In this document: positions 16,629-25,139 of the stretch, in pieces
Layout of the letters: each line of letters opens with the position of its first letter
Position numbering within the stretch: position 1 is the first letter of the stretch
Source: Streptomyces tirandamycinicus
GTDB taxonomy: Bacteria > Actinomycetota > Actinomycetes > Streptomycetales > Streptomycetaceae
Reading direction: 5' to 3'
DNA length: 64,000 nt
Assembly: GCF_003097515.1 (NCBI RefSeq)
Contig: NZ_CP029188.1
Coordinates: forward strand, 6,740,531-6,804,530
The notes under the pieces: model-generated
Databases searched by the model: none
Told to the model about the DNA's origin: nothing
What the model saw: only the letters and a program-made list of their open reading frames with translations
Translations under genes and position numbers: made by a program

Positions 16629-18074
16629 GTGACTGTCAATGAGGACTCGTTCACAAACTGGAAGCATCGCGAGGAGATCGCGGAGTCGATGATCCCGATC
16701 ATCGGGAAGCTGCACCGTGAGCGGGACGTCACCGTCCTGCTGCACAGCCGCTCCCTGGTGAACAAGTCGGTGGTCAGCATCCTCAAGACCCATCGGTTCG
16801 CCCGCCAGATCGCCGGCGAGGAACTCTCGGTCACCGAGACGATGCCGTTCCTGAAGGCCCTCGCCGCGCTCGATCTCGGGCCCTCCCAGATCGACATCGG
16901 CATGCTCGCCGCCACCTACCGGACCGACGACCGCGGCCTCTCGGTGGAGGAGTTCACCGCGGAGGCCGTCGCCGGTGCCACCGGCGCCAACAAGATCGAG
17001 CGCCGTGAGCCGCGCGACGTCGTGCTCTACGGCTTCGGCCGCATCGGCCGGCTCGTGGCCCGGCTGCTCATCGAGAAGGCCGGCTCCGGCAACGGCCTGC
17101 GGCTGCGCGCCATCGTCGTCCGCCGGGGTGGTGACCAGGACATCGTCAAGCGGGCGTCGCTGCTGCGCCGGGACTCGATCCACGGCCAGTTCCAGGGCAC
17201 GATCACCGTCGACGAGGCGAACAGCACGATCGTCGCCAACGGCAACGAGATCAAGGTCATCTACGCCGGCGACCCGTCGGAGGTCGACTACACGGCCTAC
17301 GGCATCAGGGACGCCATCCTCATCGACAACACGGGCAAGTGGCGGGACCGCGAGGGCCTGTCCACGCACCTGCGCCCCGGCATCGAGAAGGTCGTCCTCA
17401 CCGCCCCGGGCAAGGGCGACGTCCCGAACATCGTGCACGGCGTCAACCACGACACGATCAAGCCGGACGAGCAGATCCTGTCCTGCGCGTCCTGCACCAC
17501 CAACGCCATCGTCCCGCCGCTGAAGGCCATGGCGGACGAGTACGGGGTGCTGCGCGGTCACGTGGAGACCGTCCACTCGTTCACCAACGACCAGAACCTG
17601 CTGGACAACTACCACAAGGCCGACCGCCGCGGCCGTTCCGCGCCGCTCAACATGGTCATCACCGAGACCGGCGCCGCCTCCGCCGTGGCCAAGGCGCTGC
17701 CCGACCTCAAGGCGCCGATCACCGGCAGCTCGATCCGCGTCCCCGTCCCGGACGTCTCGATCGCGATCCTCAGCCTGCGGCTCGGCCGTGAGACCACCCG
17801 CGAGGAAGTGCTGGACTACCTCCGCAACGTGTCGCTGACCTCGCCGCTCAAGCGCCAGATCGACTTCATCACCGCCCCCGACGCGGTCTCCAACGACTTC
17901 ATCGGCTCGCGCCACGCGTCGATCGTCGACGCCGGGGCCACGAAGGTCGACGGCGACAGCGCGATCCTCTACCTCTGGTACGACAACGAGTTCGGCTACT
18001 CGTGCCAGGTGATCCGCGTCGTCCAGCACGTCTCCGGGGTGGAGTACCCGACCTACCCGGCGCCGGTGGCCTGA
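16629..18074 (+). CDS. gap: glyceraldehyde-3-phosphate dehydrogenase, long form with N-terminal extension
   Basis: 481 residues, about 140 more than classical GAPDH. Residues 1-125 form a helical extension (WKHREEIAESMIPIIGKLHRERDVTVLLHSRSLVNKSVV, then a second helical block). The GAPDH core follows: Rossmann motif YGFGRIGRL near 135-142, catalytic SCASCTTNAIVPP with Cys289, and SWYDNE-like LWYDNEFGYSCQVIRVV at the end. Long GAPDHs of this type occur in some Actinobacteria and proteobacteria beside the classical enzyme. The GTG at 16629 has only a weak purine patch (gaaag) upstream. It catalyses NAD(P)-dependent oxidation of glyceraldehyde 3-phosphate; the extension's role is unknown. A strong terminator follows. 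Confidence 0.9.
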   Translation: MTVNEDSFTNWKHREEIAESMIPIIGKLHRERDVTVLLHSRSLVNKSVVSILKTHRFARQIAGEELSVTETMPFLKALAALDLGPSQIDIGMLAATYRTDDRGLSVEEFTAEAVAGATGANKIERREPRDVVLYGFGRIGRLVARLLIEKAGSGNGLRLRAIVVRRGGDQDIVKRASLLRRDSIHGQFQGTITVDEANSTIVANGNEIKVIYAGDPSEVDYTAYGIRDAILIDNTGKWRDREGLSTHLRPGIEKVVLTAPGKGDVPNIVHGVNHDTIKPDEQILSCASCTTNAIVPPLKAMADEYGVLRGHVETVHSFTNDQNLLDNYHKADRRGRSAPLNMVITETGAASAVAKALPDLKAPITGSSIRVPVPDVSIAILSLRLGRETTREEVLDYLRNVSLTSPLKRQIDFITAPDAVSNDFIGSRHASIVDAGATKVDGDSAILYLWYDNEFGYSCQVIRVVQHVSGVEYPTYPAPVA

Positions 18075-18180
18075 CCCCACGGTCCGGCCCCGGCGGTCCC
18101 GGCACCGCCGGCCTGATCGTCCCGTGTCCGGACGTACTCCCGGACGTGTGTCCCGGGCGTGCGTCCCGAACATGCGTTTC

Positions 18181-18226
18181 GGCCGGGTGTCCCGGTGGGC
18201 AGCCTCGCCCACCGGGACACCCGGCC
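18181..18226 (+). terminator. strong hairpin terminator downstream of gap
   Basis: Two perfect 20-base arms (18181-18200 and 18207-18226) separated by the six-base loop agcctc, about 107 bases past the gap stop. There is no T-run. It is the longest perfect stem in the window and would insulate the following P450 gene from gap read-through. Confidence 0.8.
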
Positions 18227-18418
18227 CGGCACCGGGGGACAGCGGCCCGCGGGACCCGGTGCCGGCGGCGCCGAAGCGGACCGCCCGCGCGGGCGAATTG
18301 CCGCCAGGCGCAGGGGCCTTGTCCCGGTGCGCAAGCGCTGCGCAGTATCCTCGGCCGACTGCCCTACGGGGGAGTAGCGTCACCGAACGTGCTGAAGGCC
18401 GAGTATGGGAGGCGTCCG

Positions 18419-19663
18419 ATGCGAGACCAGTGCCCGTTGGCGATAGACCCGGCAGGCCGGGACATCCATGGCGAGGGCGACCGGATGCGTGAGAGAGGCC
18501 CGGTGGCGCGTGTCGAACTCCCGGGCGCCGTCGGGGCGTTCGCGGTCACCAGCCCCGCTCTGCTCAAACGGCTGCTCACCGACGCACGGGTGTCCAAGGA
18601 CCCGCGCCGGCACTGGCCGGTCTGGATCAACGGGGAGGTCTCCCCGGACTGGCCGCTGTTCGCCTGGGTCGCCGTGCAGAACATGTTCACCGCCTACGGC
18701 GGGGAGCACAGGCGGTTGCGCAACCTGGTGTCGCGGGCCTTCACGGCGCGGCGCACCGCTGCGCTGCGCCCCCGCATCGAGGAGATCACGGAGCAACTGC
18801 TCGACCGGGTCGCCGAGGTCGGGCGCCGCGGCGAGGTGGTCGATCTGCGCGAGGAGTTCTGCTACCCGCTGCCGATCCAGGTGATCAGCGAGTTGTTCGG
18901 CCTGCCGAGTGACAAGGCGGTGGACCTGCGCGAGGTCGTGGACGGGCTCTTCCACACCTCCGCGGGGCCCGACGAGGTCACCGCCACCTACGCACGCCTC
19001 TACGAGGTGCTGGGGGAACTCGTCGCGGCCAAGCGGGAGTCGCCCGGAGACGACCTGACCACCGGCCTCATCGCCGCGCGGGACGACGAGGGCACCGCCC
19101 GGCTGAGCGAGCAGGAACTGCTCGACACCCTGGTACTCATGATCGGGGCCGGTCACGAGACCACCGTCAACCTCATCGACAACGCGGCACACGCCCTGCT
19201 CACCCACCCCGAGCAACTCGCGCACATCCGCGAGGGCCGTGCCACCTGGGACGACGCGATCGAGGAGAGCCTGCGGGCGGACGCGCCCGTGGCCAATCTG
19301 CCCCTGCGGTACGCCGTGGAGGACATCGACCTCGGTGAACTCGGCGGTCCGCAGGGCACGGTGATCCCCGCGGGGGAGGCCATCCTCGCCGCCTACGCCG
19401 CCGCGGGGCGCGATGCCGAGCGGTACGGCAAGGACGCCGACCGCTTCGACGTCACCCGGGTCGACAAGGAGCACCTGGCCTTCGGCTACGGAGTGCACCA
19501 CTGCCTCGGCGCCCCCCTGGGCCGGCTGGAGGCCCGTGTCGCGATCCCCGCGCTCTTCGACCGCTTCCCCGGGCTCACGCTCGCCGGGCCGCCGGAGGAA
19601 CTGCTGCCCGTGGAGTCGTTCATCTCCCACGGGCACCGGTCCCTGCCCGTCCGGCTGTTCTGA
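18419..19663 (+). CDS. cytochrome P450, CYP154-like
   Basis: 414 residues from ATG 18419 with gggagg 6 bases upstream. I-helix GAGHETT (oxygen activation), K-helix ExxR in EESLRADAP, and heme loop FGYGVHHCLGAPLGRLEAR with proximal Cys362. The N-terminal half (HWPVWINGEVSPDWPLFAWVAVQNMFTAYGGEHRRLRNLVSRAFTARR) closely recalls the CYP154A group of Streptomyces, soluble P450s that oxidise steroids, flavonoids or macrolides in vitro. No ferredoxin gene is adjacent. It runs head-on into the CYP157-like gene of the conservon with no intergenic base. CYP154 and CYP157 genes are known to co-occur in Streptomyces conservons, which supports a shared role. Confidence 0.9.
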   Translation: MRDQCPLAIDPAGRDIHGEGDRMRERGPVARVELPGAVGAFAVTSPALLKRLLTDARVSKDPRRHWPVWINGEVSPDWPLFAWVAVQNMFTAYGGEHRRLRNLVSRAFTARRTAALRPRIEEITEQLLDRVAEVGRRGEVVDLREEFCYPLPIQVISELFGLPSDKAVDLREVVDGLFHTSAGPDEVTATYARLYEVLGELVAAKRESPGDDLTTGLIAARDDEGTARLSEQELLDTLVLMIGAGHETTVNLIDNAAHALLTHPEQLAHIREGRATWDDAIEESLRADAPVANLPLRYAVEDIDLGELGGPQGTVIPAGEAILAAYAAAGRDAERYGKDADRFDVTRVDKEHLAFGYGVHHCLGAPLGRLEARVAIPALFDRFPGLTLAGPPEELLPVESFISHGHRSLPVRLF

Positions 19664-21040
19664 TCACTCCCCCCGCCACCAGGCGAGCAGCCGGGCCCAG
19701 CCGCTCGCCGGCGCCGCGGCCTCCGGCGCACTCCGCCGTCCCCCGGGCGGCGCGGAGTCGCGCCGGTCCGCGGCCGCGGACGCCTCGTCCCCCGCGGGCC
19801 GTTCGCCCTCCGCGGCCCGGGTGACGGCGGCGGGCCGGAAGGACACGGGCAGGGCGGCGAGCGCGCGGTGGAACGGCCCGGGCCGCCACTCGAGGTCCCG
19901 CACCGGGACCGCGAGTTCCATGTCGGGGAGGCGGTCCAGCAGCTTCTCGACGGCCACGGCCGCGATCAGCCGCGCCGCGCCCTGCGCGGGACAGGAGTGC
20001 GGGCCGGCGCTCCACGCCAGATGGGCGCGGTTGCCCGGGTGCTGCTCCGCCACCAGGGCGGGGTCGGTGTTCGCCGCGGCGAAACTGATGACGAGGGGAT
20101 GCCCCTCCCGGAGGAGCGTCCCCTCGTACAGGACGTCGTGCACCGGAAAGTGCACGGCGTAGTTGGCCATGGGCGGGTCGCTCCACAGCACTTCGTCGAG
20201 GGCGTCCTCCACGGGCAGGCTGCCGCCCGACAGACTGCCCGCGAAGCGGTCGTCGGACAGCAGCAGGCGCAGGCTGTTCGCGATCAGGTTCTGCTCGGGC
20301 TCGGTTCCGGCGCCTATCAGGAGGACCAGGGTGTGGACGAGCTCCTCGTCCGTCAGCCGCGCGGGATGGGCGATGAGCCGGGAGGTCACGTCCCGCCCCG
20401 GCGTCCGGCGCTTCAGCGCGATCAGCGCGCCGACGGTCGTGGTGAGGAGTTCGTTCGCCTTCTCGGCGTCGACGAGTTCGAAGATGCCGGCCATGCCCTC
20501 GACCAGCCGCTCACCGTACTCGGGCGGGCAGCCGAACATCCGGTTGAGCACCAGCAGGGGCAGCGGCCGGGCGTACCCGGCGAGCAGGTCGGCCTCGCCG
20601 GCGGCGGCGAACCGGTCGATGAGCGCATCGGCGCTCTGCTCGACGTAGTTGCGCAGCGCGTGGGGCTCCACGCCGCCCAGGCTGTCCGTGATCGCCTCGC
20701 GCAGGCGGCGGTGCTCCGGCCCGTCGGTCAGCAGGGCGTTGGGGCGGTAGGCCATCATCGGGGCGACCGGGCAGTCGGCGGGCACGGTGCCGTCGGCCAT
20801 GTCGCGCCAGCGGCGGGAGTCCTTCGAGAACGTCTCGGGGCTGCGCAGCACATGGAGGGCGGCGTCGTAGCCGGTGACGAGTGTCGCCCGCACCCCGGGC
20901 GACAGCTCGACGGGCGCCGTCGGCCCGGTCCGCCGCATACGCCGGTAGGCGGCGGCGGGATCCGCCGCGAACTCCGGCCCGTACAGCGGCTCGGGGCAGC
21001 GGCGGCCGGACTCGGGCACGGGGGTGGTTTCGGGGGTCAC
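19664..21040 (-). CDS. cvnE: conservon cytochrome P450, CYP157-like, lacking ExxR
   Basis: 458 residues from GTG 21040, overlapping the cvnD stop (GTGA). The heme cysteine is Cys350 in WSAGPHSCPAQG, but other canonical P450 marks are altered. The K-helix reads EVLW (Glu283...Trp286), so the normally invariant Arg of ExxR is missing. The I-helix reads GAGTEPEQN with no Thr. This combination is known from the CYP157 family, encoded in Streptomyces conservons. The C-terminal 45 residues are a disordered Ala/Arg/Glu tail ending in GWARLLAWWRGE. It may act as a sensor or heme-binding partner rather than a normal monooxygenase; that is inference. Confidence 0.88.
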   Translation of the reverse strand: MTPETTPVPESGRRCPEPLYGPEFAADPAAAYRRMRRTGPTAPVELSPGVRATLVTGYDAALHVLRSPETFSKDSRRWRDMADGTVPADCPVAPMMAYRPNALLTDGPEHRRLREAITDSLGGVEPHALRNYVEQSADALIDRFAAAGEADLLAGYARPLPLLVLNRMFGCPPEYGERLVEGMAGIFELVDAEKANELLTTTVGALIALKRRTPGRDVTSRLIAHPARLTDEELVHTLVLLIGAGTEPEQNLIANSLRLLLSDDRFAGSLSGGSLPVEDALDEVLWSDPPMANYAVHFPVHDVLYEGTLLREGHPLVISFAAANTDPALVAEQHPGNRAHLAWSAGPHSCPAQGAARLIAAVAVEKLLDRLPDMELAVPVRDLEWRPGPFHRALAALPVSFRPAAVTRAAEGERPAGDEASAAADRRDSAPPGGRRSAPEAAAPASGWARLLAWWRGE

Positions 21041-21639
21041 GCGTGCTCCAGTTCGCTGGTGCGGGTCAGGAGGTACTCGACGAGGGAGATCAGCGCCCGG
21101 GTCGACGAGTGCCGGTCGCGGGCGTCACAGCGGACGAGCGGGGTGTCCGGGAGCAGGTCGAGGGCCTCCCGGACCTCGTCCAGAGTGTGCTGCGGGGCAC
21201 CGTCGAACTCGTTCAGGGCTACGGCGTAGGGCAGGCCCAGCTCCTCCAGGACGCCCATGACGTCGAACGACTGCCCGAGGCGGCGGGTGTCGGCCAGGAC
21301 CAGTGCACCGAGCGCACCGCGGGTCATGTCCCGCCAGAGCTCGGTGAAGCGCTGCTGCCCGGGGGTGCCGAAGAGGTACAGCACCACGTGGTCGCTGAGG
21401 GTGAGCCGCCCGAAGTCGAGGGCGACCGTGGTGGTCGTCTTGCCCCGGGCGCCCTCCAGGTCGTCCACCAGAGCGCCGGCCTCGGTCATCACCTCCTCGG
21501 TGTGCAGGGGACGGATCTCGGACAGCGTGCCGACGAAGGTGGTCTTGCCGACCGCGAAATGGCCGACGACCAGGATCTTGACCGCGGTGCGCACACCCGG
21601 CCGGAGATAGACGTCGTCAGAGGCGGGCGCGGAGCCCAT
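21037..21639 (-). CDS. cvnD: conservon GTP-binding protein CvnD (first locus)
   Basis: 200 residues from ATG 21639 with ggagg 7 bases upstream, overlapping cvnC by 23 bases. G1 is GHFAVGKTTF and G3 is LFGTPGQQRF. G4 is NEFD where Ras-like proteins have NKxD. G5 is CDARD. CvnD proteins are small Ras/MglA-like GTPases found only with roadblock (CvnB), DUF742 (CvnC) and sensor (CvnA) proteins in Actinobacteria. In S. coelicolor the complex sits at the membrane and influences development and antibiotic production. The downstream P450 gene is translationally coupled to it. Confidence 0.93.
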   Translation of the reverse strand: MGSAPASDDVYLRPGVRTAVKILVVGHFAVGKTTFVGTLSEIRPLHTEEVMTEAGALVDDLEGARGKTTTTVALDFGRLTLSDHVVLYLFGTPGQQRFTELWRDMTRGALGALVLADTRRLGQSFDVMGVLEELGLPYAVALNEFDGAPQHTLDEVREALDLLPDTPLVRCDARDRHSSTRALISLVEYLLTRTSELEHA

Positions 21640-21979
21640 CGAGCACCTCCTGCAGGATTCGGGCATCGGACGGCACGGCTGCCGGGACCGGTGCGAGGGT
21701 GACGATGTGCCCGCTGTCCAGGAGATCGGCCACCAGCACCTTGGTGACGCTGACCGGCAGCGACAGATGCCCGGCCACCTCCGCCACCGACAGCGCGCCC
21801 GGGCGGCAGAGCTCCGTGAGCCGTCTCTTCTCGGGCCCCAGGCCGCTGGGGGACGGCCCGTCGGCGGAGATGAGGAGCGTGACGAGGTCGAGGGTGCTGC
21901 GGCTCGGGTGGGCGCGGCCCTCCGTGACCACGTAGGGCCGCACCAGACGCCCCGATGGGCGGGGTCTGGGGGGACTCAT
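21617..21979 (-). CDS. cvnC: conservon protein CvnC (DUF742)
   Basis: 120 residues from ATG 21979, which overlaps the cvnB stop by four bases (ATGA). The core is RLVRPYVVTEGRAHPSRSTLDLVTLLIS, then LGPEKRRLTELCRPGALSVAEVAGHLSLPVSVTKVLVADLLDSGHI. This is the DUF742 pattern: R-VRPY--T-GR--P near the start and a winged-helix-like C-terminal half ending ILQEVLDGLR. CvnC is part of the conservon complex and is thought to bridge CvnB and CvnD; it has no catalytic residues. Confidence 0.92.
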   Translation of the reverse strand: MSPPRPRPSGRLVRPYVVTEGRAHPSRSTLDLVTLLISADGPSPSGLGPEKRRLTELCRPGALSVAEVAGHLSLPVSVTKVLVADLLDSGHIVTLAPVPAAVPSDARILQEVLDGLRARL

Positions 21980-22389
21980 GCCAGGGTGCCGGTTCCCTGC
22001 CGTGCCGGACTGGTCAGCTCCCTGCCGAGCCGGTCGACCAGTTTGTGCATGCGGTACGTGACCGCCTCCATGTCCACGCTCTCCGTGGTGGACACCGCGA
22101 GGTAGGCGCCCTCTCCGGCGGCGACGAGGAACACGTAGCCGTGGGCGAACTCGATCAGCGTCTGCCGCCACGGGGTGTCGACGCGGTCGCAGAACTCGGC
22201 CGTGCTGCGGCTGATGGACTGGACGCCGGAGAGCCCGGCCGCCAGCCGCTCCGCGTCGTCCCTGCCGATGTGCTCCGAGTGGGCCCGGAGCATGCCGTCC
22301 GCGGAGAGCAGGATCGCGTGCAGCGCCCCGGGCACCTTCAGGACCTCATCGAGCATCCAGCCCAACTCGTTGTTCGTGGGCTCGATCAT
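21976..22389 (-). CDS. cvnB: conservon roadblock/LC7 protein CvnB
   Basis: 137 residues from ATG 22389, overlapping the cvnA stop by four bases. Roadblock fold: LGWMLDEVLKVPGALHAILLSADGMLRAHSEHIGRDDAERLAAGLSGVQSISRS, ending in a FLVAAGEGAYLAVSTTESVDMEAVTYRM block typical of MglB/CvnB. Such proteins dimerise and act on the partner GTPase (CvnD), in MglB's case as a GTPase-activating protein. It sits inside a fully coupled operon cvnA-B-C-D-E. Confidence 0.93.
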   Translation of the reverse strand: MIEPTNNELGWMLDEVLKVPGALHAILLSADGMLRAHSEHIGRDDAERLAAGLSGVQSISRSTAEFCDRVDTPWRQTLIEFAHGYVFLVAAGEGAYLAVSTTESVDMEAVTYRMHKLVDRLGRELTSPARQGTGTLA

Positions 22390-23801
22390 CCTCGGTTGTT
22401 CCCTTCGTCTTCATGGGCGGTGGCATGGGCGGCTTCGTGGGCCGCGTCCTGGGCGGCCTCGTGGGCGGCTTCGTGAGCGGAGTCCTGGGCCGCCTCGTAG
22501 GCGGTCTCCTGGGCGGCGCGCCCGCTGAGGGTGCCGCGCGCGAACGCGCCGATCCTCCGTGCGGTCTCCTCGGCCGATCGGGCGCCGGCGTCGTCGGCGG
22601 GCACCGGCGCCGGCCGCGCGGTGGCCGGAGTCCGCGCGGCACGACGGCGGCGCTTCGGCAGCCCTCCCGCGGTCGTCGGCGCCGCGGACCCCGGCGCCGG
22701 TCGAGGTGCCGGTCGGGCAGCCGGTCCGGACGCCGGTCCGGACGGGGTCAGGGACGCGGGGGACTCCGCAACGAGGGCCGCCGCGGCGGGATCCCCCGCG
22801 GCGTCCTGGTGCGTGAGCAGGGCCCCCGGGAGGAACACGACGGCCCGGACACCGCCGTACGGGGAGTGGGTGTCCACGGAGACGCTGAACCTGTACCGGT
22901 GGGCGAGCACCCCGACCACTGCGAAGCCGAACTGCGGAGGGTCGTCGAGCCGGGTGACGTCCACCGTGCGCCGGCCGGACAGCAGCAGCGCGGCCTTCTC
23001 CAGCGCCTGCCCGTCCATGCCGACGCCCGCGTCGTCGATCACGATGCAGGCACCGTTGTGCACCGATCGGATGCCCACCTCGACCTGGGTGCTGGGCTGC
23101 GAATGGCGTGCGGCGTTGTCCAGCAGTTCCGCGACGGCCAGGACCACGGGCTCCACCGCACGGCTCTCGACGGCGACGTCGACCTCGCCGTGAACCCGGA
23201 TCCGCCGGTAGTCGCGGATCCGGGAGGTGGATCCGCGCACCACGTCGGTCAGCGCGGACGCCGCCCGCTGCCGCCCCGGCCAGGATCCGCACAGTACGGC
23301 GATCGCCTGGGCGCGACGGCCGAACTGGGCGTTCGCGTGGTCGATCTCCAGCAGATCCCGCAGGACGTCGGGGTGGTCGTGGCGGTCCTGCATCTCCGAG
23401 ATCGCCACCTGCTGCTCACTGGCCAGGGCCTGGATGGAGCGCATCGAGGACTTCAGCGCCGCCTTCGCCGACCGGTCGGCCCGGGCCTGCGAGCTCTCCA
23501 CGGCCTCCGCGAACCGCTCGAGCACACCGTCCAGGCACTTCGCGAAGTCCGTGTCCGCGAGCCGCGGGTCGAGCAGTCCGGCACCGGGCACGGGCCGGTG
23601 AGCCGACTCCTGAAGGGCCGGCAGCCGGACGGTGACCAGGTGGCGCAGTTCCTCCTCGCGGCTGCGCAGGCCCTCGGCGAGCTCCTCGTTCCGCTTCCGC
23701 CTGCGCGCGCTGATCCCGCGCTGGCGCGCCAGGAGCACGGTGACGACCGGCAGGCCGACGGCCAGGCACCACACCACCGCCTCCGGTATCTGTTCAGTCA
23801 T
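22386..23801 (-). CDS. cvnA: conservon sensor ATPase CvnA (first locus)
   Basis: 471 residues from ATG 23801 with gagg 6 bases upstream. One N-terminal membrane helix (PEAVVWCLAVGLPVVTVLLA, about 7-26), a short charged coiled region, then a histidine-kinase-like helical pair and a HATPase_c domain: N-box LLDNAARHSQPSTQV near 228, G1 IDDAGVGMDG near 257, and a final FGFAVVGVLAHRY and YGGVRAVVFLP. No periplasmic sensor domain is present, unlike many CvnA proteins. The C-terminus is a disordered Pro/Arg/Ala region ending in a repeat of AHEAA-type units. Its start diverges from an AraC gene 300 bases away. Confidence 0.92.
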   Translation of the reverse strand: MTEQIPEAVVWCLAVGLPVVTVLLARQRGISARRRKRNEELAEGLRSREEELRHLVTVRLPALQESAHRPVPGAGLLDPRLADTDFAKCLDGVLERFAEAVESSQARADRSAKAALKSSMRSIQALASEQQVAISEMQDRHDHPDVLRDLLEIDHANAQFGRRAQAIAVLCGSWPGRQRAASALTDVVRGSTSRIRDYRRIRVHGEVDVAVESRAVEPVVLAVAELLDNAARHSQPSTQVEVGIRSVHNGACIVIDDAGVGMDGQALEKAALLLSGRRTVDVTRLDDPPQFGFAVVGVLAHRYRFSVSVDTHSPYGGVRAVVFLPGALLTHQDAAGDPAAAALVAESPASLTPSGPASGPAARPAPRPAPGSAAPTTAGGLPKRRRRAARTPATARPAPVPADDAGARSAEETARRIGAFARGTLSGRAAQETAYEAAQDSAHEAAHEAAQDAAHEAAHATAHEDEGNNRG

Positions 23802-24101
23802 GAAGTCCTCAAGACGGCTCGAGCCTGCGGGAGCCGCCGACGTTAGCCCCGGCCGGCCGTACCCACTACTTCTCACGCGCAGAGGTCTTGCCGCCGGGCG
23901 CAGAGGTTCTCCAGGAGATGAGGAGATCCGGACGGCGGGTCCGCGCGGCACGTGCAGGCGCGGTCACGTCGGGTAGGCGGGCCCGTCGGTCTGCACTACG
24001 ATGCCCGCGCGGGCCGCCGCCGGGAATTGACGCAGCGGCCTGCGCCACGGACAGGGACGCGGGACGGCGGAGGGGCGCTCTTGCGTGGGGGAACGTACAG
24101 C
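23802..24101. other. divergent control region between cvnA and the AraC gene
   Basis: About 300 bases holding the promoters of the conservon operon (leftward) and the AraC-type gene (rightward). A ttgacg (24027-24032) could be a -35 for the AraC gene, without a good -10. A gcgcagaggt direct repeat occurs at about 23877 and 23898. An alternative AraC start (TTG 24081, with ggagggg upstream) lies here. Confidence 0.35.
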
Positions 24102-25043
24102 GTGGTCACACACTCGACGGCGCATGTCGAGCCGCGGGAGCGGGCCGACTTCTGGAGTCAGCAGGTCGACTCCCGCCACACCCGGCTGGACTTCAGATAC
24201 GCCCGCCGGGACGGCTTCCGAGGTGAGCTGACCAGCCAGCGCAGTGACGACTACGAGCTCATCGGCTGGCGCAGTGACCGGATCGAGTACGTCCGGACGC
24301 CCGGGCTGGTACGCCAGGACCCCGCACCGGACTACCGCTTCCTGTTCCCGGTCGAAGGGGAGCTGACGCTGCGCCAAGACGGCCAGGAGGCACGGCTCGC
24401 CCCGGGGTTCGGCAGGCTGATGACGCTGGACACCCCGTTCGAGCTGCTCCACGACTCGATGCTGAGGGGGGTCATCCTGTCGATACCCGCCCGCGGGATC
24501 GACGGACCGCTCAACCGCAAGGCCCCCCTGGACGCCGCACTGGACCTGACCACGGGGCTGGGGCGGGTTCTGCACGGCATGCTGCTCAGCCTGCACGCCG
24601 AGCGCAACCGCCTGGACGCCGCGCAGTTCAACGCGGTCACGGACCGCGTGGTCGAGCTGCTGTGCATGGTCGCCGCCGGTGACGACCGCCCGGACGCTCC
24701 GGACCACCTGGCACAGGTCGAGGCCGCCATCCGCCGCTACGCGCGCGACCACGCGACCGAGCCGGATCTCACCGGTGCGTCCATGGCGCGCGCGCTCGGC
24801 TGGTCGCTCCGCCAGGTCCAGCTCGCCCTCCAGCGGTCGGGGACCACACCGCGCGAACTGATCCGGGAGGAACGGCTTCGCGTGGTGCGCGACCGCCTCC
24901 AGCGCCCCGAGTACACCCATATGACGATCAGTGAACTGGCCTGCGCCCTCGGGTTCTCCTCGGCGAGCGCCCTGAGCACGGCCTTCCGGCGGCGCTTCGG
25001 GACCAGCCCCCGGGAGCTGCGCCGCAGGTACCAGCAGGCCTGA
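24102..25043 (+). CDS. AraC-family transcriptional regulator
   Basis: 313 residues from GTG 24102; a TTG at 24081 with ggagggg upstream is an equally possible start. The N-terminal half (about 10-200) is the AraC-binding-domain-like part seen in regulators of the AraC/FeaR type (FWSQQVDSRHTRLDFRYARRDGFRGEL, and FPVEGELTLRQDGQEARLAPG). The C-terminal about 100 residues hold two helix-turn-helix motifs: SMARALGWSLRQVQLALQRSGTTPRELIREERL and MTISELACALGFSSASALSTAFRRRFGTSPRELRR. It lies between the conservon (divergent) and the haloalkane dehalogenase (same strand, 284 bases on). Its target is not shown by the sequence. Confidence 0.9.
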   Translation: MVTHSTAHVEPRERADFWSQQVDSRHTRLDFRYARRDGFRGELTSQRSDDYELIGWRSDRIEYVRTPGLVRQDPAPDYRFLFPVEGELTLRQDGQEARLAPGFGRLMTLDTPFELLHDSMLRGVILSIPARGIDGPLNRKAPLDAALDLTTGLGRVLHGMLLSLHAERNRLDAAQFNAVTDRVVELLCMVAAGDDRPDAPDHLAQVEAAIRRYARDHATEPDLTGASMARALGWSLRQVQLALQRSGTTPRELIREERLRVVRDRLQRPEYTHMTISELACALGFSSASALSTAFRRRFGTSPRELRRRYQQA

Positions 25044-25123
25044 CGACCCGGCCGCGCCGGCCAGCGGCAGGACCCTCCGGCCGGGGCGACCGCGCCGGCA
25101 CCCGGGCGGAGAGGTAGAACGGG

Positions 25124-25139
25124 TTCCACATCTGTGGAA
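25124..25139. promoter_or_regulatory. perfect inverted repeat TTCCACATCTGTGGAA upstream of dehalogenase
   Basis: Two 7-base arms (ttccaca/tgtggaa) with a 2-base spacer, about 190 bases before the haloalkane dehalogenase start and 80 bases after the AraC gene. Its low GC stands out from the surroundings, as regulator-binding sites in Streptomyces often do. The binding protein is unknown; AraC proteins usually prefer direct repeats. Confidence 0.45.

Noticed and set aside
22413..23846. Forward open frame opposite cvnA
   Set aside because: Shadow of the conservon sensor; repeats in it come from the AHEAA-coding DNA repeats.
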